A DNA stretch of 64,000 nucleotides from Chrysogorgia sp. JL179-B06 (Eukaryota; Cnidaria; Anthozoa; Scleralcyonacea; Chrysogorgiidae), in contig JAYKKM010000007.1 of NCBI GenBank assembly GCA_035772405.1, positions 213,852 to 277,851 of the forward strand, read 5' to 3'. Both the position numbers and the translations under genes were made by a program. The notes beneath the pieces were generated by a model. That model saw only the letters and a program-made list of their open reading frames with translations, did no database searches and had not been told where the DNA came from. Of the stretch, positions 1-15,000 are shown piece by piece (positions within the stretch are counted from its first letter, which is position 1; every line of letters begins with the position of its first letter).

Positions 1-3000
1 TAAATATACGCTAGTTTCTGCTCATATTAATACCTAAGGCATTATTTAGGCTATATTTTCATATTTTAAGCTTATTTTGACAAGTTAAAAATGGTCGAAA
101 ATCGTCAAAAAGTTAAGGTTAACCCCTTTACTTTTTGGCCAAATTTGGCCATTTTTGCCAACTTTTTGGATGTCCAAAAATGACTAAATATACGCTAGTT
201 TCTGCTCATATTAATACCTAAGGCATTATTTAGGCTATATTTTCATATTTTAAGCTTATTTTGACAAGTTAAAAATGGTCGAAAATCGTCAAAAAGTTAA
301 GGTTAACCCCTTTACTTTTTGGCCAAATTTGGCCATTTTTGCCAACTTTTTGGATGTCCAAAAATGACTAAATATACGCTAGTTTCTGCTCATATTAATA
401 CCTAAGGCATTATTTAGGCTATATTTTCATATTTTAAGCTTATTTTGACAAGTTAAAAATGGTCGAAAATCGTCAAAAAGTTAAGGTTAACCCCTTTACT
501 TTTTGGCCAAATTTGGCCATTTTTGCCAACTTTTTGGATGTCCAAAAATGACTAAATATACGCTAGTTTCTGCTCATATTAATACCTAAGGCATTATTTA
601 GGCTATATTTTCATATTTTAAGCTTATTTTGACAAGTTAAAAATGGTCGAAAATCGTCAAAAAGTTAAGGTTAACCCCTTTACTTTTTGGCCAAATTTGG
701 CCATTTTTGCCAACTTTTTGGATGTCCAAAAATGACTAAATATACGCTAGTTTCTGCTCATATTAATACCTAAGGCATTATTTAGGCTATATTTTCATAT
801 TTTAAGCTTATTTTGACAAGTTAAAAATGGTCGAAAATCGTCAAAAAGTTAAGGTTAACCCCTTTACTTTTTGGCCAAATTTGGCCATTTTTGCCAACTT
901 TTTGGATGTCCAAAAATGACTAAATATACGCTAGTTTCTGCTCATATTAATACCTAAGGCATTATTTAGGCTATATTTTCATATTTTAAGCTTATTTTGA
1001 CAAGTTAAAAATGGTCGAAAATCGTCAAAAAGTTAAGGTTAACCCCTTTACTTTTTGGCCAAATTTGGCCATTTTTGCCAACTTTTTGGATGTCCAAAAA
1101 TGACTAAATTTACGCTAGTTTCTGCTCATATTAATACCTAAGGCATTATTTAGGCTATATTTTCATATTTTAAGCTTATTTTGACAAGTTAAAAATGGTC
1201 GAAAATCGTCAAAAAGTTAAGGTTAACCCCTTTACTTTTTGGCCAAATTTGGCCATTTTTGCCAACTTTTTGGATGTCCAAAAATGACTAAATATACGCT
1301 AGTTTCTGCTCATATTAATACCTAAGGCATTATTTAGGCTATATTTTCATATTTTAAGCTTATTTTGACAAGTTAAAAATGGTCGAAAATCGTCAAAAAG
1401 TTAAGGTTAACCCCTTTACTTTTTGGCCAAATTTGGCCATTTTTGCCAACTTTTTGGATGTCCAAAAATGACTAAATATACGCTAGTTTCTGCTCATATT
1501 AATACCTAAGGCATTATTTAGGCTATATTTTCATATTTTAAGCTTATTTTGACAAGTTAAAAATGGTCGAAAATCGTCAAAAAGTTAAGGTTAACCCCTT
1601 TACTTTTTGGCCAAATTTGGCCATTTTTGCCAACTTTTTGGATGTCCAAAAATGACTAAATATACGCTAGTTTCTGCTCATATTAATACCTAAGGCATTA
1701 TTTAGGCTATATTTTCATATTTTAAGCTTATTTTGACAAGTTAAAAATGGTCGAAAATCGTCAAAAAGTTAAGGTTAACCCCTTTACTTTTTGGCCAAAT
1801 TTGGCCATTTTTGCCAACTTTTTGGATGTCCAAAAATGACTAAATATACGCTAGTTTCTGCTCATATTAATACCTAAGGCATTATTTAGGCTATATTTTC
1901 ATATTTTAAGCTTATTTTGACAAGTTAAAAATGGTCGAAAATCGTCAAAAAGTTAAGGTTAACCCCTTTACTTTTTGGCCAAATTTGGCCATTTTTGCCA
2001 ACTTTTTGGATGTCCAAAAATGACTAAATATACGCTAGTTTCTGCTCATATTAATACCTAAGGCATTATTTAGGCTATATTTTCATATTTTAAGCTTATT
2101 TTGACAAGTTAAAAATGGTCGAAAATCGTCAAAAAGTTAAGGTTAACCCCTTTACTTTTTGGCCAAATTTGGCCATTTTTGCCAACTTTTTGGATGTCCA
2201 AAAATGACTAAATATACGCTAGTTTCTGCTCATATTAATACCTAAGGCATTATTTAGGCTATATTTTCATATTTTAAGCTTATTTTGACAAGTTAAAAAT
2301 GGTCGAAAATCGTCAAAAAGTTAAGGTTAACCCCTTTACTTTTTGGCCAAATTTGGCCATTTTTGCCAACTTTTTGGATGTCCAAAAATGACTAAATTTA
2401 TACGCTAGTTTCTGCTCATATTAATACCTAAGGCATTATTTAGGCTATATTTTCATATTTTAAGCTTATTTTGACAAGTTAAAAATGGTCGAAAATCGTC
2501 AAAAAGTTAAGGTTAACCCCTTTACTTTTTGGCCAAATTTGGCCATTTTTGCCAACTTTTTGATGTCCAAAAATGACTAAATATACGCTAGTTTCTGCTC
2601 ATATTAATACCTAAGGCATTATTTAGGCTATATTTTCATATTTTAAGCTTATTTTGACAAGTTAAAAATGGTCGAAAATCGTCAAAAAGTTAAGGTTAAC
2701 CCCTTTACTTTTTGGCCAAATTTGGCCATTTTTGCCAACTTTTTGGATGTCCAAAAATGACTAAATATACGCTAGTTTCTGCTCATATTAATACCTAAGG
2801 CATTATTTAGGCTATATTTTCATATTTTAAGCTTATTTTGACAAGTTAAAAATGGTCGAAAATCGTCAAAAAGTTAAGGTTAACCCCTTTACTTTTTGGC
2901 CAAATTTGGCCATTTTTGCCAACTTTTTGGAATGTCCAAAAATGACTAAATTTACGCTAGTTTCTGCTCATATTAATACCTAAGGCATTATTTAGGCTAT

Positions 3001-6000
3001 ATTTTCATATTTTAAGCTTATTTTGACAAGTTAAAAATGGTCGAAAATCGTCAAAAAGTTAAGGTTAACCCCTTTACTTTTTGGCCAAATTTGGCCATTT
3101 TTGCCAACTTTTTGGATGTCCAAAAATGACTAAATATACGCTAGTTTCTGCTCATATTAATACCTAAGGCATTATTTAGGCTATATTTTCATATTTTAAG
3201 CTTATTTTGACAAGTTAAAAATGGTCGAAAATCGTCAAAAAGTTAAGGTTAACCCCTTTACTTTTTGGCCAAATTTGGCCATTTTTGCCAACTTTTTGGA
3301 TGTCCAAAAATGACTAAATATACGCTAGTTTCTGCTCATATTAATACCTAAGGCATTATTTAGGCTATATTTTCATATTTTAAGCTTATTTTGACAAGTT
3401 AAAAATGGTCGAAAATCGTCAAAAAGTTAAGGTTAACCCCTTTACTTTTTGGCCAAATTTGGCCATTTTTGCCAACTTTTTGGATGTCCAAAAATGACTA
3501 AATATACGCTAGTTTCTGCTCATATTAATACCTAAGGCATTATTTAGGCTATATTTTCATATTTTAAGCTTATTTTGACAAGTTAAAAATGGTCGAAAAT
3601 CGTCAAAAAGTTAAGGTTAACCCCTTTACTTTTTGGTCAAATTTGGCCATTTTTGCCAACTTTTTGGATGTCCAAAAATGACTAAATATACGCTAGTTTC
3701 TGCTCATATTAATACCTAAGGCATTATTTAGGCTATATTTTCATATTTTAAGCTTATTTTGACAAGTTAAAAATGGTCGAAAATCGTCAAAAAGTTAAGG
3801 TTAACCCCTTTACTTTTTGGCCATTTTTGCCAACTTTTTGAATGTCCAAAAATGACTAAATATACGCTAGTTTCTGCTCATATTAATACCTAAGGCATTA
3901 TTTAGGCTATATTTTCATATTTTAAGCTTATTTTGACAAGTTAAAAATGGTCGAAAATCGTCAAAAAGTTAAGGTTAACCCCTTTACTTTTTGGCCAAAT
4001 TTGGCCATTTTTGCCAACTTTTTGGATGTCCAAAAATGACTAAATATACGCTAGTTTCTGCTCATATTAATACCTAAGGCATTATTTAGGCTATATTTTC
4101 ATATTTTAAGCTTATTTTGACAAGTTAAAAATGGTCGAAAATCGTCAAAAAGTTAAGGTTAACCCCTTTACTTTTTGGCCAAATTTGGCCATTTTTGCCA
4201 ACTTTTTGGATGTCCAAAAATGACTAAATATACGCTAGTTTCTGCTCATATTAATACCTAAGGCATTATTTAGGCTATATTTTCATATTTTAAGCTTATT
4301 TTGACAAGTTAAAAATGGTCGAAAATCGTCAAAAAGTTAAGGTTAACCCCTTTACTTTTTGGCCAAATTTGGCCATTTTTGCCAACTTTTTGGATGTCCA
4401 AAAATGACTAAATTTACGCTAGTTTCTGCTCATATTAATACCTAAGGCATTATTTAGGCTATATTTTCATATTTTAAGCTTATTTTGACAAGTTAAAAAT
4501 GGTCGAAAATCGTCAAAAAGTTAAGGTTAACCCCTTTACTTTTTGGCCAAATTTGGCCATTTTTGCCAACTTTTTGGATGTCCAAAAATGACTAAATTTA
4601 CGCTAGTTTTCTGCTCATATTAATACCTAAGGCATTATTTAGGCTATATTTTCATATTTTAAGCTTATTTTGACAAGTTAAAAATGGTCGAAAATCGTCA
4701 AAAAGTTAAGGTTAACCCCTTTACTTTTTGGCCAAATTTGGCCATTTTTGCCAACTTTTTGGATGTCCAAAAATGACTAAATTTACGCTAGTTTCTGCTC
4801 ATATTAATACCTAAGGCATTATTTAGGCTATATTTTCATATTTTAAGCTTATTTTGACAAGTTAAAAATGGTCGAAAATCGTCAAAAAGTTAAGGTTAAC
4901 CCCTTTACTTTTTGGCCAAATTTGGCCATTTTTGCCAACTTTTTGGATGTCCAAAAATGACTAAATTTACGCTAGTTTCTGCTCATATTAATACCTAAGG
5001 CATTATTTAGGCTATATTTTCATATTTTAAGCTTATTTTGACAAGTTAAAAATGGTCGAAAATCGTCAAAAAGTTAAGGTTAACCCCTTTACTTTTTGGC
5101 CAAATTTGGCCATTTTTGCCAACTTTTTGGATGTCCAAAAATGACTAAATATACGCTAGTTTCTGCTCATATTAATACCTAAGGCATTATTTAGGCTATA
5201 TTTTCATATTTTAAGCTTATTTTGACAAGTTAAAAATGGTCGAAAATCGTCAAAAAGTTAAGGTTAACCCCTTTACTTTTTGGCCAAATTTGGCCATTTT
5301 TGCCAACTGTTTAGATGTCCAAAAATGACTAAATTTACGCTAGTTTCTGCTCATATTAATACCTAAGGCATTATTTAGGCTATATTTTCATATTTTAAGC
5401 TTATTTTGACAAGTTAAAAAGGGTCGAAAATCGTCAAAAAGTTAAGGTTAACCCCTTTACTTTTTGGCCAAATTTGGCCAACTTTTTGGATGTCCAAAAA
5501 TGACTAAATATACGCTAGTTTCTGCTCATTAATATTTAAGCTTATTTTGACAAGTTAAAAATGGTCGAAAATCGTCAAAAAGTTAAGGTTAACCCCTTTA
5601 CTTTTTGGCCAAATTTGGCCATTTTTGCCAAATGTTTAGATGTCCAAAAATGACTAAATATACGCTAGTTTCTGCTCATATTAATACCTAAGGCATTATT
5701 TAGGCTATATTTTCATATTTTAAGCTTATTTTGACAAGTTAAAAATGGTCGAAAATCGTCAAAAAGTTAAGGTTAACCCCTTTACTTTTTGGCCAAATTT
5801 GGCCATTTTTGCCAACTTTTTGGATGTCCAAAAATGACTAAATATACGCTAGTTTCTGCTCATATTAATACCTAAGGCATTATTTAGGCTATATTTTCAT
5901 ATTTTAAGCTTATTTTGACAAGTTAAAAATGGTCGAAAATCGTCAAAAAGTTAAGGTTAACCCCTTTACTTTTTGGCCAAATTTGGCCATTTTTGCCAAC

Positions 6001-9000
6001 TTTTTGGATGTCCAAAAATGACTAAATATACGCTAGTTTCTGCTCATATTAATACCTAAGGCATTATTTAGGCTATATTTTCATATTTTAAGCTTATTTT
6101 GACAAGTTAAAAATGGTCGAAAATCGTCAAAAAGTTAAGGTTAACCCCTTTACTTTTTGGCAAATTTGGCCATTTTTGCCAACTTTTTGAATGTCCAAAA
6201 ATGACTAAATATTTACGCTAGTTTCTGCTCATATTAATACCTAAGGCATTATTTAGGCTATATTTTCATATTTTAAGCTTATTTTGACAAGTTAAAAATG
6301 GTCGAAAATCGTCAAAAAGTTAAGGTTAACCCCTTTACTTTTTGGCCAAATTTGGCCATTTTTGCCAACTTTTTGGATGTCCAAAAATGACTAAATATAC
6401 GCTAGTTTCTGCTCATATTAATACCTAAGGCATTATTTAGGCTATATTTTCATATTTTAAGCTTATTTTGACAAGTTAAAAATGGTCGAAAATCGTCAAA
6501 AAGTTAAGGTTAACCCCTTTACTTTTTGGCCAAATTTGGCCATTTTTGCCAACTTTTTGGATGTCCAAAAATGACTAAATATACGCTAGTTTCTGCTCAT
6601 ATTAATACCTAAGGCATTATTTAGGCTATATTTTCATATTTTAAGCTTATTTTGACAAGTTAAAAATGGTCGAAAATCGTCAAAAAGTTAAGGTTAACCC
6701 CTTTACTTTTTGGCCAAATTTGGCCATTTTTGCCAACTTTTTGGATGTCCAAAAATGACTAAATATACGCTAGTTTCTGCTCATATTAATACCTAAGGCA
6801 TTATTTAGGCTATATTTTCATATTTTAAGCTTATTTTGACAAGTTAAAAATGGTCGAAAATCGTCAAAAAGTTAAGGTTAACCCCTTTACTTTTTGGCCA
6901 AATTTGGCCATTTTTGCCAACTTTTTGGATGTCCAAAAATGACTAAATTTACGCTAGTTTCTGCTCATATTAATACCTAAGGCATTATTTAGGCTATATT
7001 TTCATATTTTAAGCTTATTTTGACAAGTTAAAAATGGTCGAAAATCGTCAAAAAGTTAAGGTTAACCCCTTTACTTTTTGGCCAAATTTGGCCATTTTTG
7101 CCAACTTTTTGGATGTCCAAAAATGACTAAATATACGCTAGTTTCTGCTCATATTAATACCTAAGGCATTATTTAGGCTATATTTTCATATTTTAAGCTT
7201 ATTTTGACAAGTTAAAAATGGTCGAAAATCGTCAAAAAGTTAAGGTTAACCCCTTTACTTTTTGGCCAAATTTGGCCATTTTTGCCAACTTTTTGGATGT
7301 CCAAAAATGACTAAATATACGCTAGTTTCTGCTCATATTAATACCTAAGGCATTATTTAGGCTATATTTTCATATTTTAAGCTTATTTTGACAAGTTAAA
7401 AATGGTCGAAAATCGTCAAAAAGTTAAGGTTAACCCCTTTACTTTTTGGCCAAATTTGGCCATTTTTGCCAACTTTTTGGATGTCCAAAAATGACTAAAT
7501 ATACGCTAGTTTCTGCTCATATTAATACCTAAGGCATTATTTAGGCTATATTTTCATATTTTAAGCTTATTTTGACAAGTTAAAAATGGTCGAAAATCGT
7601 CAAAAAGTTAAGGTTAACCCCTTTACTTTTTGGCCAAATTTGGCCATTTTTGCCAACTTTTTGGATGTCCAAAAATGACTAAATTACGCTAGTTTATGCT
7701 CATATTAATACCTAAGGCATTATTTAGGCTATATTTTCATATTTTAAGCTTATTTTGACAAGTTAAAAATGGTCGAAAATCGTCAAAAAGTTAAGGTTAA
7801 CCCCTTTACTTTTTGGCCAAATTTGGCCATTTTTGCCAACTTTTTGGATGTCCAAAAATGACTAAATTTACGCTAGTTTCTGCTCATATTAATACCTAAG
7901 GCATTATTTAGGCTATATTTTCATATTTTAAGCTTATTTTGACAAGTTAAAAATGGTCGAAAATCGTCAAAAAGTTAAGGTTAACCCCTTTACTTTTTGG
8001 CCATTTTTGCCAACTTTTTGGATGTCCAAAAATGACAAAAAAAACGCTAGTTTCTGCTCATATTAATACCTAAGGCATTATTTAGGCTATATTTTCATAT
8101 TTTAAGCTTATTTTGACAAGTTAAAAATGGTCGAAAATCGTCAAAAAGTTAAGGTTAACCCCTTTACTTTTTGGCCAAATTTGGCCATTTTTGCCAACTT
8201 TTTGGATGTCCAAAAATGACTAAATATACGCTAGTTTCTGCTCATATTAATACCTAAGGCATTATTTAGGCTATATTTTCATATTTTAAGCTTATTTTGA
8301 CAAGTTAAAAATGGTCGAAAATCGTCAAAAAGTTAAGGTTAACTCCTTTACTTTTTGGTCAAATTTGGCCATTTTTGCCAACTTTTTGGATGTCCAAAAA
8401 TGACTAAATATACGCTAGTTCCTGCTCATATTAATACCTAAGGCATTATTTAGGCTATATTTTCATATTTTAAGCTTATTTTGACAAGTTAAAAATGGTC
8501 GAAAATCGTCAAAAAGTTAAGGTTAACCCCTTTACTTTTTGGCCAAATTTGGCCATTTTTGCCAACTTTTTGAATGTCCAAAAATGACTAAATATACGCT
8601 AGTTTCTGCTCATATTAATACCTAAGGCATTATTTAGGCTATATTTTCATATTTTAAGCTTATTTTGACAAGTTAAAAATGGTCGAAAATCGTCAAAAAG
8701 TTAAGGTTAACCCCTTTACTTTTTGGCCAAATTTGGCCATTTTTGCCAACTTTTTGGATGTCCAAAAATGACTAAATTTACGCTAGTTTCTGCTCATATT
8801 AATACCTAAGGCATTATTTAGGCTATATTTTCATATTTTAAGCTTATTTTGACAAGTTAAAAATGGTCGAAAATCGTCAAAAAGTTAAGGTTAACCCCTT
8901 TACTTTTTGGCCAAATTTGGCTATTTTGCCAACTTTTTGTATGTCCAAAAATGACTAAATATACGCTAGCTTCTGCTCATATTAATACCTAAGGCATTAT

Positions 9001-12000
9001 TTAGGCTATATTTTCATATTTTAAGCTTATTTTGACAAGTTAAAAATGGTCGAAAATCGTCAAAAAGTTAAGGTTAACCCCTTTACTTTTTGGCCAAATT
9101 TGGCCATTTTTGCCAACTTTTTGAATGTCCAAAAATGACTAAATATACGCTAGTTTCTGCTCATATTAATACCTAAGGCATTATTTAGGCTATATTTTCA
9201 TATTTTAAGCTTATTTTGACAAGTTAAAAATGGTCGAAAATCGTCAAAAAGTTAAGGTTAACCCCTTTACTTTTTGGCCAAATTTGGCCATTTTTGCCAA
9301 CTTTTTGGATGTCCAAAAATGACTAAATTACGCTAGTTTCTGCTCATATTAATACCTAAGGCATTATTTAGGCTATATTTTCATATTTTAAGCTTATTTT
9401 GACAAGTTAAAAATGGTCGAAAATCGTCAAAAAGTTAAGGTTAACCCCTTTACTTTTTGGCCAAATTTGGCCATTTTTGCCAACTTTTTGAATGTCCAAA
9501 AATGACTAAATTTACGCTAGTTTCTGCTCATATTAATACCTAAGGCATTATTTAGGCTATATTTTCATATTTTAAGCTTATTTTGACAAGTTAAAAATGG
9601 TCGAAAATCGTCAAAAAGTTAAGGTTAACCCCTTTACTTTTTGGCCAAATTTGGCCATTTTTGCCAACTTTTTGGATGTCCAAAAATGACTAAATATACG
9701 CTAGTTTCTGCTCATATTAATACCTAAGGCATTATTTAGGCTATATTTTCATATTTTAAGCTTATTTTGACAAGTTAAAAATGGTCGAAAATCGTCAAAA
9801 AGTTAAGGTTAACCCCTTTACTTTTTGGCCAAATTTGGCCATTTTTGCCAACTTTTTGGATGTCCAAAAATGACTAAATATACGCTAGTTTCTGCTCATA
9901 TTAATACCTAAGGCATTATTTAGGCTATATTTTCATATTTTAAGCTTATTTTGACAAGTTAAAAATGGTCGAAAATCGTCAAAAAGTTAAGGTTAACCCC
10001 TTTACTTTTTGGCCAAATTTGGCCATTTTTGCCAACTTTTTGGATGTCCAAAAATGACTAAATTTACGCTAGTTTCTGCTCATATTAATACCTAAGGCAT
10101 TATTTAGGCTATATTTTCATATTTTAAGCTTATTTTGACAAGTTAAAAATGGTCGAAAATCGTCAAAAAGTTAAGGTTAACCCCTTTACTTTTTGGCCAA
10201 ATTTGGCCATTTTTGCCAACTTTTTGGATGTCCAAAAATGACTAAATTTACGCTAGTTTCTGCTCATATTAATACCTAAGGCATTATTTAGGCTATATTT
10301 TCATATTTTAAGCTTATTTTGACAAGTTAAAAATGGTCGAAAATCGTCAAAAAGTTAAGGTTAACCCCTTTACTTTTTGGCCAAATTTGGCCATTTTTGC
10401 CAACTTTTTGGATGTCCAAAAATGACTAAATTTACGCTAGTTTCTGCTCATATTAATACCTAAGGCATTATTTAGGCTATATTTTCATATTTTAAGCTTA
10501 TTTTGACAAGTTAAAAATGGTCGAAAATCGTCAAAAAGTTAAGGTTAACCCCTTTACTTTTTGGCCAAATTTGGCCATTTTTGCCAACTTTTTGGATGTC
10601 CAAAAATGACTAAATTTACGCTAGTTTTCTGCTCATATTAATACCTAAGGCATTATTTAGGCTATATTTTCATATTTTAAGCTTATTTTGACAAGTTAAA
10701 AATGGTCGAAAATCGTCAAAAAGTTAAGGTTAACCCCTTTACTTTTTGGCCAAATTTGGCCATTTTTGCCAACTTTTTGGATGTCCAAAAATGACTAAAT
10801 TTACGCTAGTTTCTGCTCATATTAATACCTAAGGCATTATTTAGGCTATATTTTCATATTTTAAGCTTATTTTGACAAGTTAAAAATGGTCGAAAATCGT
10901 CAAAAAGTTAAGGTTAACCCCTTTACTTTTTGGCCAAATTTGGCCATTTTTGCCAACTTTTTGGATGTCCAAAAATGACTAAATATACGCTAGTTTCTGC
11001 TCATATTAATACCTAAGGCATTATTTAGGCTATATTTTCATATTTTAAGCTTATTTTGACAAGTTAAAAATGGTCGAAAATCGTCAAAAAGTTAAGGTTA
11101 ACCCCTTTACTTTTTGGCCAAATTTGGCCATTTTTGCCAACTTTTTGGATGTCCAAAAATGACTAAATTTACGCTAGTTTCTGCTCATATTAATACCTAA
11201 GGCATTATTTAGGCTATATTTTCATATTTTAAGCTTATTTTGACAAGTTAAAAATGGTCGAAAATCGTCAAAAAGTTAAGGTTAACCCCTTTACTTTTTG
11301 GCCAAATTTGGCCATTTTTGCCAACTTTTTGGATGTCCAAAAATGACTAAATATACGCTAGTTTCTGCTCATATTAATACCTAAGGCATTATTTAGGCTA
11401 TATTTTCATATTTTAAGCTTATTTTGACAAGTTAAAAATGGTCGAAAATCGTCAAAAAGTTAAGGTTAACCCCTTTACTTTTTGGCCATTTTTGCCAACT
11501 TTTTGGATGTCCAAAAATGACTAAATTTACGCTAGTTTCTGCTCATATTAATACCTAAGGCATTATTTAGGCTATATTTTCATATTTTAAGCTTATTTTG
11601 ACAAGTTAAAAATGGTCGAAAATCGTCAAAAAGTTAAGGTTAACCCCTTTACTTTTTGGCCAAATTTGGCCATTTTTGCCAACTTTTTGGATGTCCAAAA
11701 ATGACTAAATTTATACGCTAGTTTCTGCTCATATTAATACCTAAGGCATTATTTAGGCTATATTTTCATATTTTAAGCTTATTTTGACAAGTTAAAAATG
11801 GTCGAAAATCGTCAAAAAGTTAAGGTTAACCCCTTTACTTTTTGGCCAAATTTGGCCATTTTTGCCAACTTTTTGGATGTCCAAAAATGACTAAATATAC
11901 GCTAGTTTCTGCTCATATTAATACCTAAGTCATTATTTAGGCTATATTTTCATATTTTAAGCTTATTTTGACAAGTTAAAAATGGTCGAAAATCGTCAAA

Positions 12001-15000
12001 AAGTTAAGGTTAACCCCTTTACTTTTTGGCCAAATTTGGCCATTTTTGCCAACTTTTTGGATGTCCAAAAATGACTAAATTTACGCTAGTTTCTGCTCAT
12101 ATTAATACCTAAGGCATTATTTAGGCTATATTTTCATATTTTAAGCTTATTTTGACAAGTTAAAAATGGTCGAAAATCGTCAAAAAGTTAAGGTTAACCC
12201 CTTTACTTTTTGGCCAAATTTGGCCATTTTTGCCAACTTTTTGGATGTCCAAAAATGACTAAATTTACGCTAGTTTCTGCTCATATTAATACCTAAGGCA
12301 TTATTTAGGCTATATTTTCATATATTTTAAGCTTATTTTGACAAGTTAAAAATGGTCGAAAATCGTCAAAAAGTTAAGGTTAACCCCTTTACTTTTTGGC
12401 CAAATTTGGCCATTTTTGCCAACTTTTTGGATGTCCAAAAATGACTAAATATACGCTAGTTTCTGCTCATATTAATACCTAAGGCATTATTTAGGCTATA
12501 TTTTCATATTTTAAGCTTATTTTGACAAGTTAAAAATGGTCGAAAATCGTCAAAAAGTTAAGGTTAACCCCTTTACTTTTTGGCCAAATTTGGCCATTTT
12601 TGCCAACTTTTTGGATGTCCAAAAATGACTAAATTTACGCTAGTTTCTGCTCATATTAATACCTAAGGCATTATTTAGGCTATATTTTCATATTTTAAGC
12701 TTATTTTGACAAGTTAAAAATGGTCGAAAATCGTCAAAAAGTTAAGGTTAACCCCTTTACTTTTTGGCCAAATTTGGCCATTTTTGCCAACTTTTTGGAT
12801 GTCCAAAAATGACTAAATTTACGCTAGTTTCTGCTCATATTAATACCTAAGGCATTATTTAGGCTATATTTTCATATTTTAAGCTTATTTTGACAAGTTA
12901 AAAATGGTCGAAAATCGTCAAAAAGTTAAGGTTAACCCCTTTACTTTTTGGCCAAATTTGGCCATTTTTGCCAACTTTTTGGATGTCCAAAAATGACTAA
13001 ATTTACGCTAGTTTCTGCTCATATTAATACCTAAGGCATTATTTAGGCTATATTTTCATATTTTAAGCTTATTTTGACAAGTTAAAAATGGTCGAAAATC
13101 GTCAAAAAGTTAAGGTTAACCCCTTTACTTTTTGGCCAAATTTGGCCATTTTTGCCAACTTTTTGGATGTCCAAAAATGACTAAAAATTTACGCTAGTTT
13201 CTGCTCATATTAATACCTAAGGCATTATTTAGGCTATATTTTCATATTTTAAGCTTATTTTGACAAGTTAAAAATGGTCGAAAATCGTCAAAAAGTTAAG
13301 GTTAACCCCTTTACTTTTTGGCCAAATTTGGCCATTTTTGCCAACTTTTTGGATGTCCAAAAATGACTAAATTTACGCTAGTTTCTGCTCATATTAATAC
13401 CTAAGGCATTATTTAGGCTATATTTTCATATTTTAAGCTTATTTTGACAAGTTAAAAATGGTCGAAAATCGTCAAAAAGTTAAGGTTAACCCCTTTACTT
13501 TTTGGCCAAATTTGGCCATTTTTGCCAACTTTTTGGATGTCCAAAAATGACTAAAATTTACGCTAGTTTCTGCTCATATTAATACCTAAGGCATTATTTA
13601 GGCTATATTTTCATATTTTAAGCTTATTTTGACAAGTTAAAAATGGTCGAAAATCGTCAAAAAGTTAAGGTTAACCCCTTTACTTTTTGGCCAAATTTGG
13701 CCATTTTTGCCAACTTTTTGGATGTCCAAAAATGACTAAATATACGCTAGTTTCTGCTCATATTAATACCTAAGGCATTATTTAGGCTATATTTTCATAT
13801 TTTAAGCTTATTTTGACAAGTTAAAAATGGTCGAAAATCGTCAAAAAGTTAAGGTTAACCCCTTTACTTTTTGGCCAAATTTGGCCATGCCAACTTTTTG
13901 GATGTCCAAAAATGACTAAATATACGCTAGTTTCTGCTCATATTAATACCTAAGGCATTATTTAGGCTATATTTTCATATTTTAAGCTTATTTTGACAAG
14001 TTAAAAATGGTCGAAAATCGTCAAAAAGTTAAGGTTAACCCCTTTACTTTTTGGCCAAATTTGGCCATTTTTGCCAACTTTTTGGATGTCCAAAAATGAC
14101 TAAATATACGCTAGTTTCTGCTCATATTAATACCTAAGGCATTATTTAGGCTATATTTTCATATTTTAAGCTTATTTTGACAAGTTAAAAATGGTCGAAA
14201 ATCGTCAAAAAGTTAAGGTTAACCCCTTTACTTTTTTTGGCCATTTTTGCCAACTTTTTGGATGTCCAAAAATGACTAAATTTACGCTAGTTTCTGCTCA
14301 TATTAATACCTAAGGCATTATTTAGGCTATATTTTCATATTTTAAGCTTATTTTGACAAGTTAAAAATGGTCGAAAATCGTCAAAAAGTTAAGGTTAACC
14401 CCTTTACTTTTTGGCCAAATTTGGCCATTTTTGCCAACTTTTTGGATGTCCAAAAATGACTAAATTTACGCTAGTTTCTGCTCATATTAATACCTAAGGC
14501 ATTATTTAGGCTATATTTTCATATTTTAAGCTTATTTTGACAAGTTAAAAATGGTCGAAAATCGTCAAAAAGTTAAGGTTAACCCCTTTACTTTTTGGCC
14601 AAATTTGGCCATTTTTGCCAACTTTTTTGGATGTCCAAAAATGACTAAATTTACGCTAGTTTCTGCTCATATTAATACCTAAGGCATTATTTAGGCTATA
14701 TTTTCATATTTTAAGCTTATTTTGACAAGTTAAAAATGGTCGAAAATCGTCAAAAAGTTAAGGTTAACCCCTTTACTTTTTGGCCAAATTTGGCCATTTT
14801 TGCCAAACTTTTTGGATGTCCAAAAATGACTAAATTACGCTAGTTTCTGCTCATATTAATACCTAAGGCATTATTTAGGCTATATTTTCATATTTTAAGC
14901 TTATTTTGACAAGTTAAAAATGGTCGAAAATCGTCAAAAAGTTAAGGTTAACCCCTTTACTTTTTGGCCAAATTTGGCCATTTTTGCCAACTTTTTGGAT

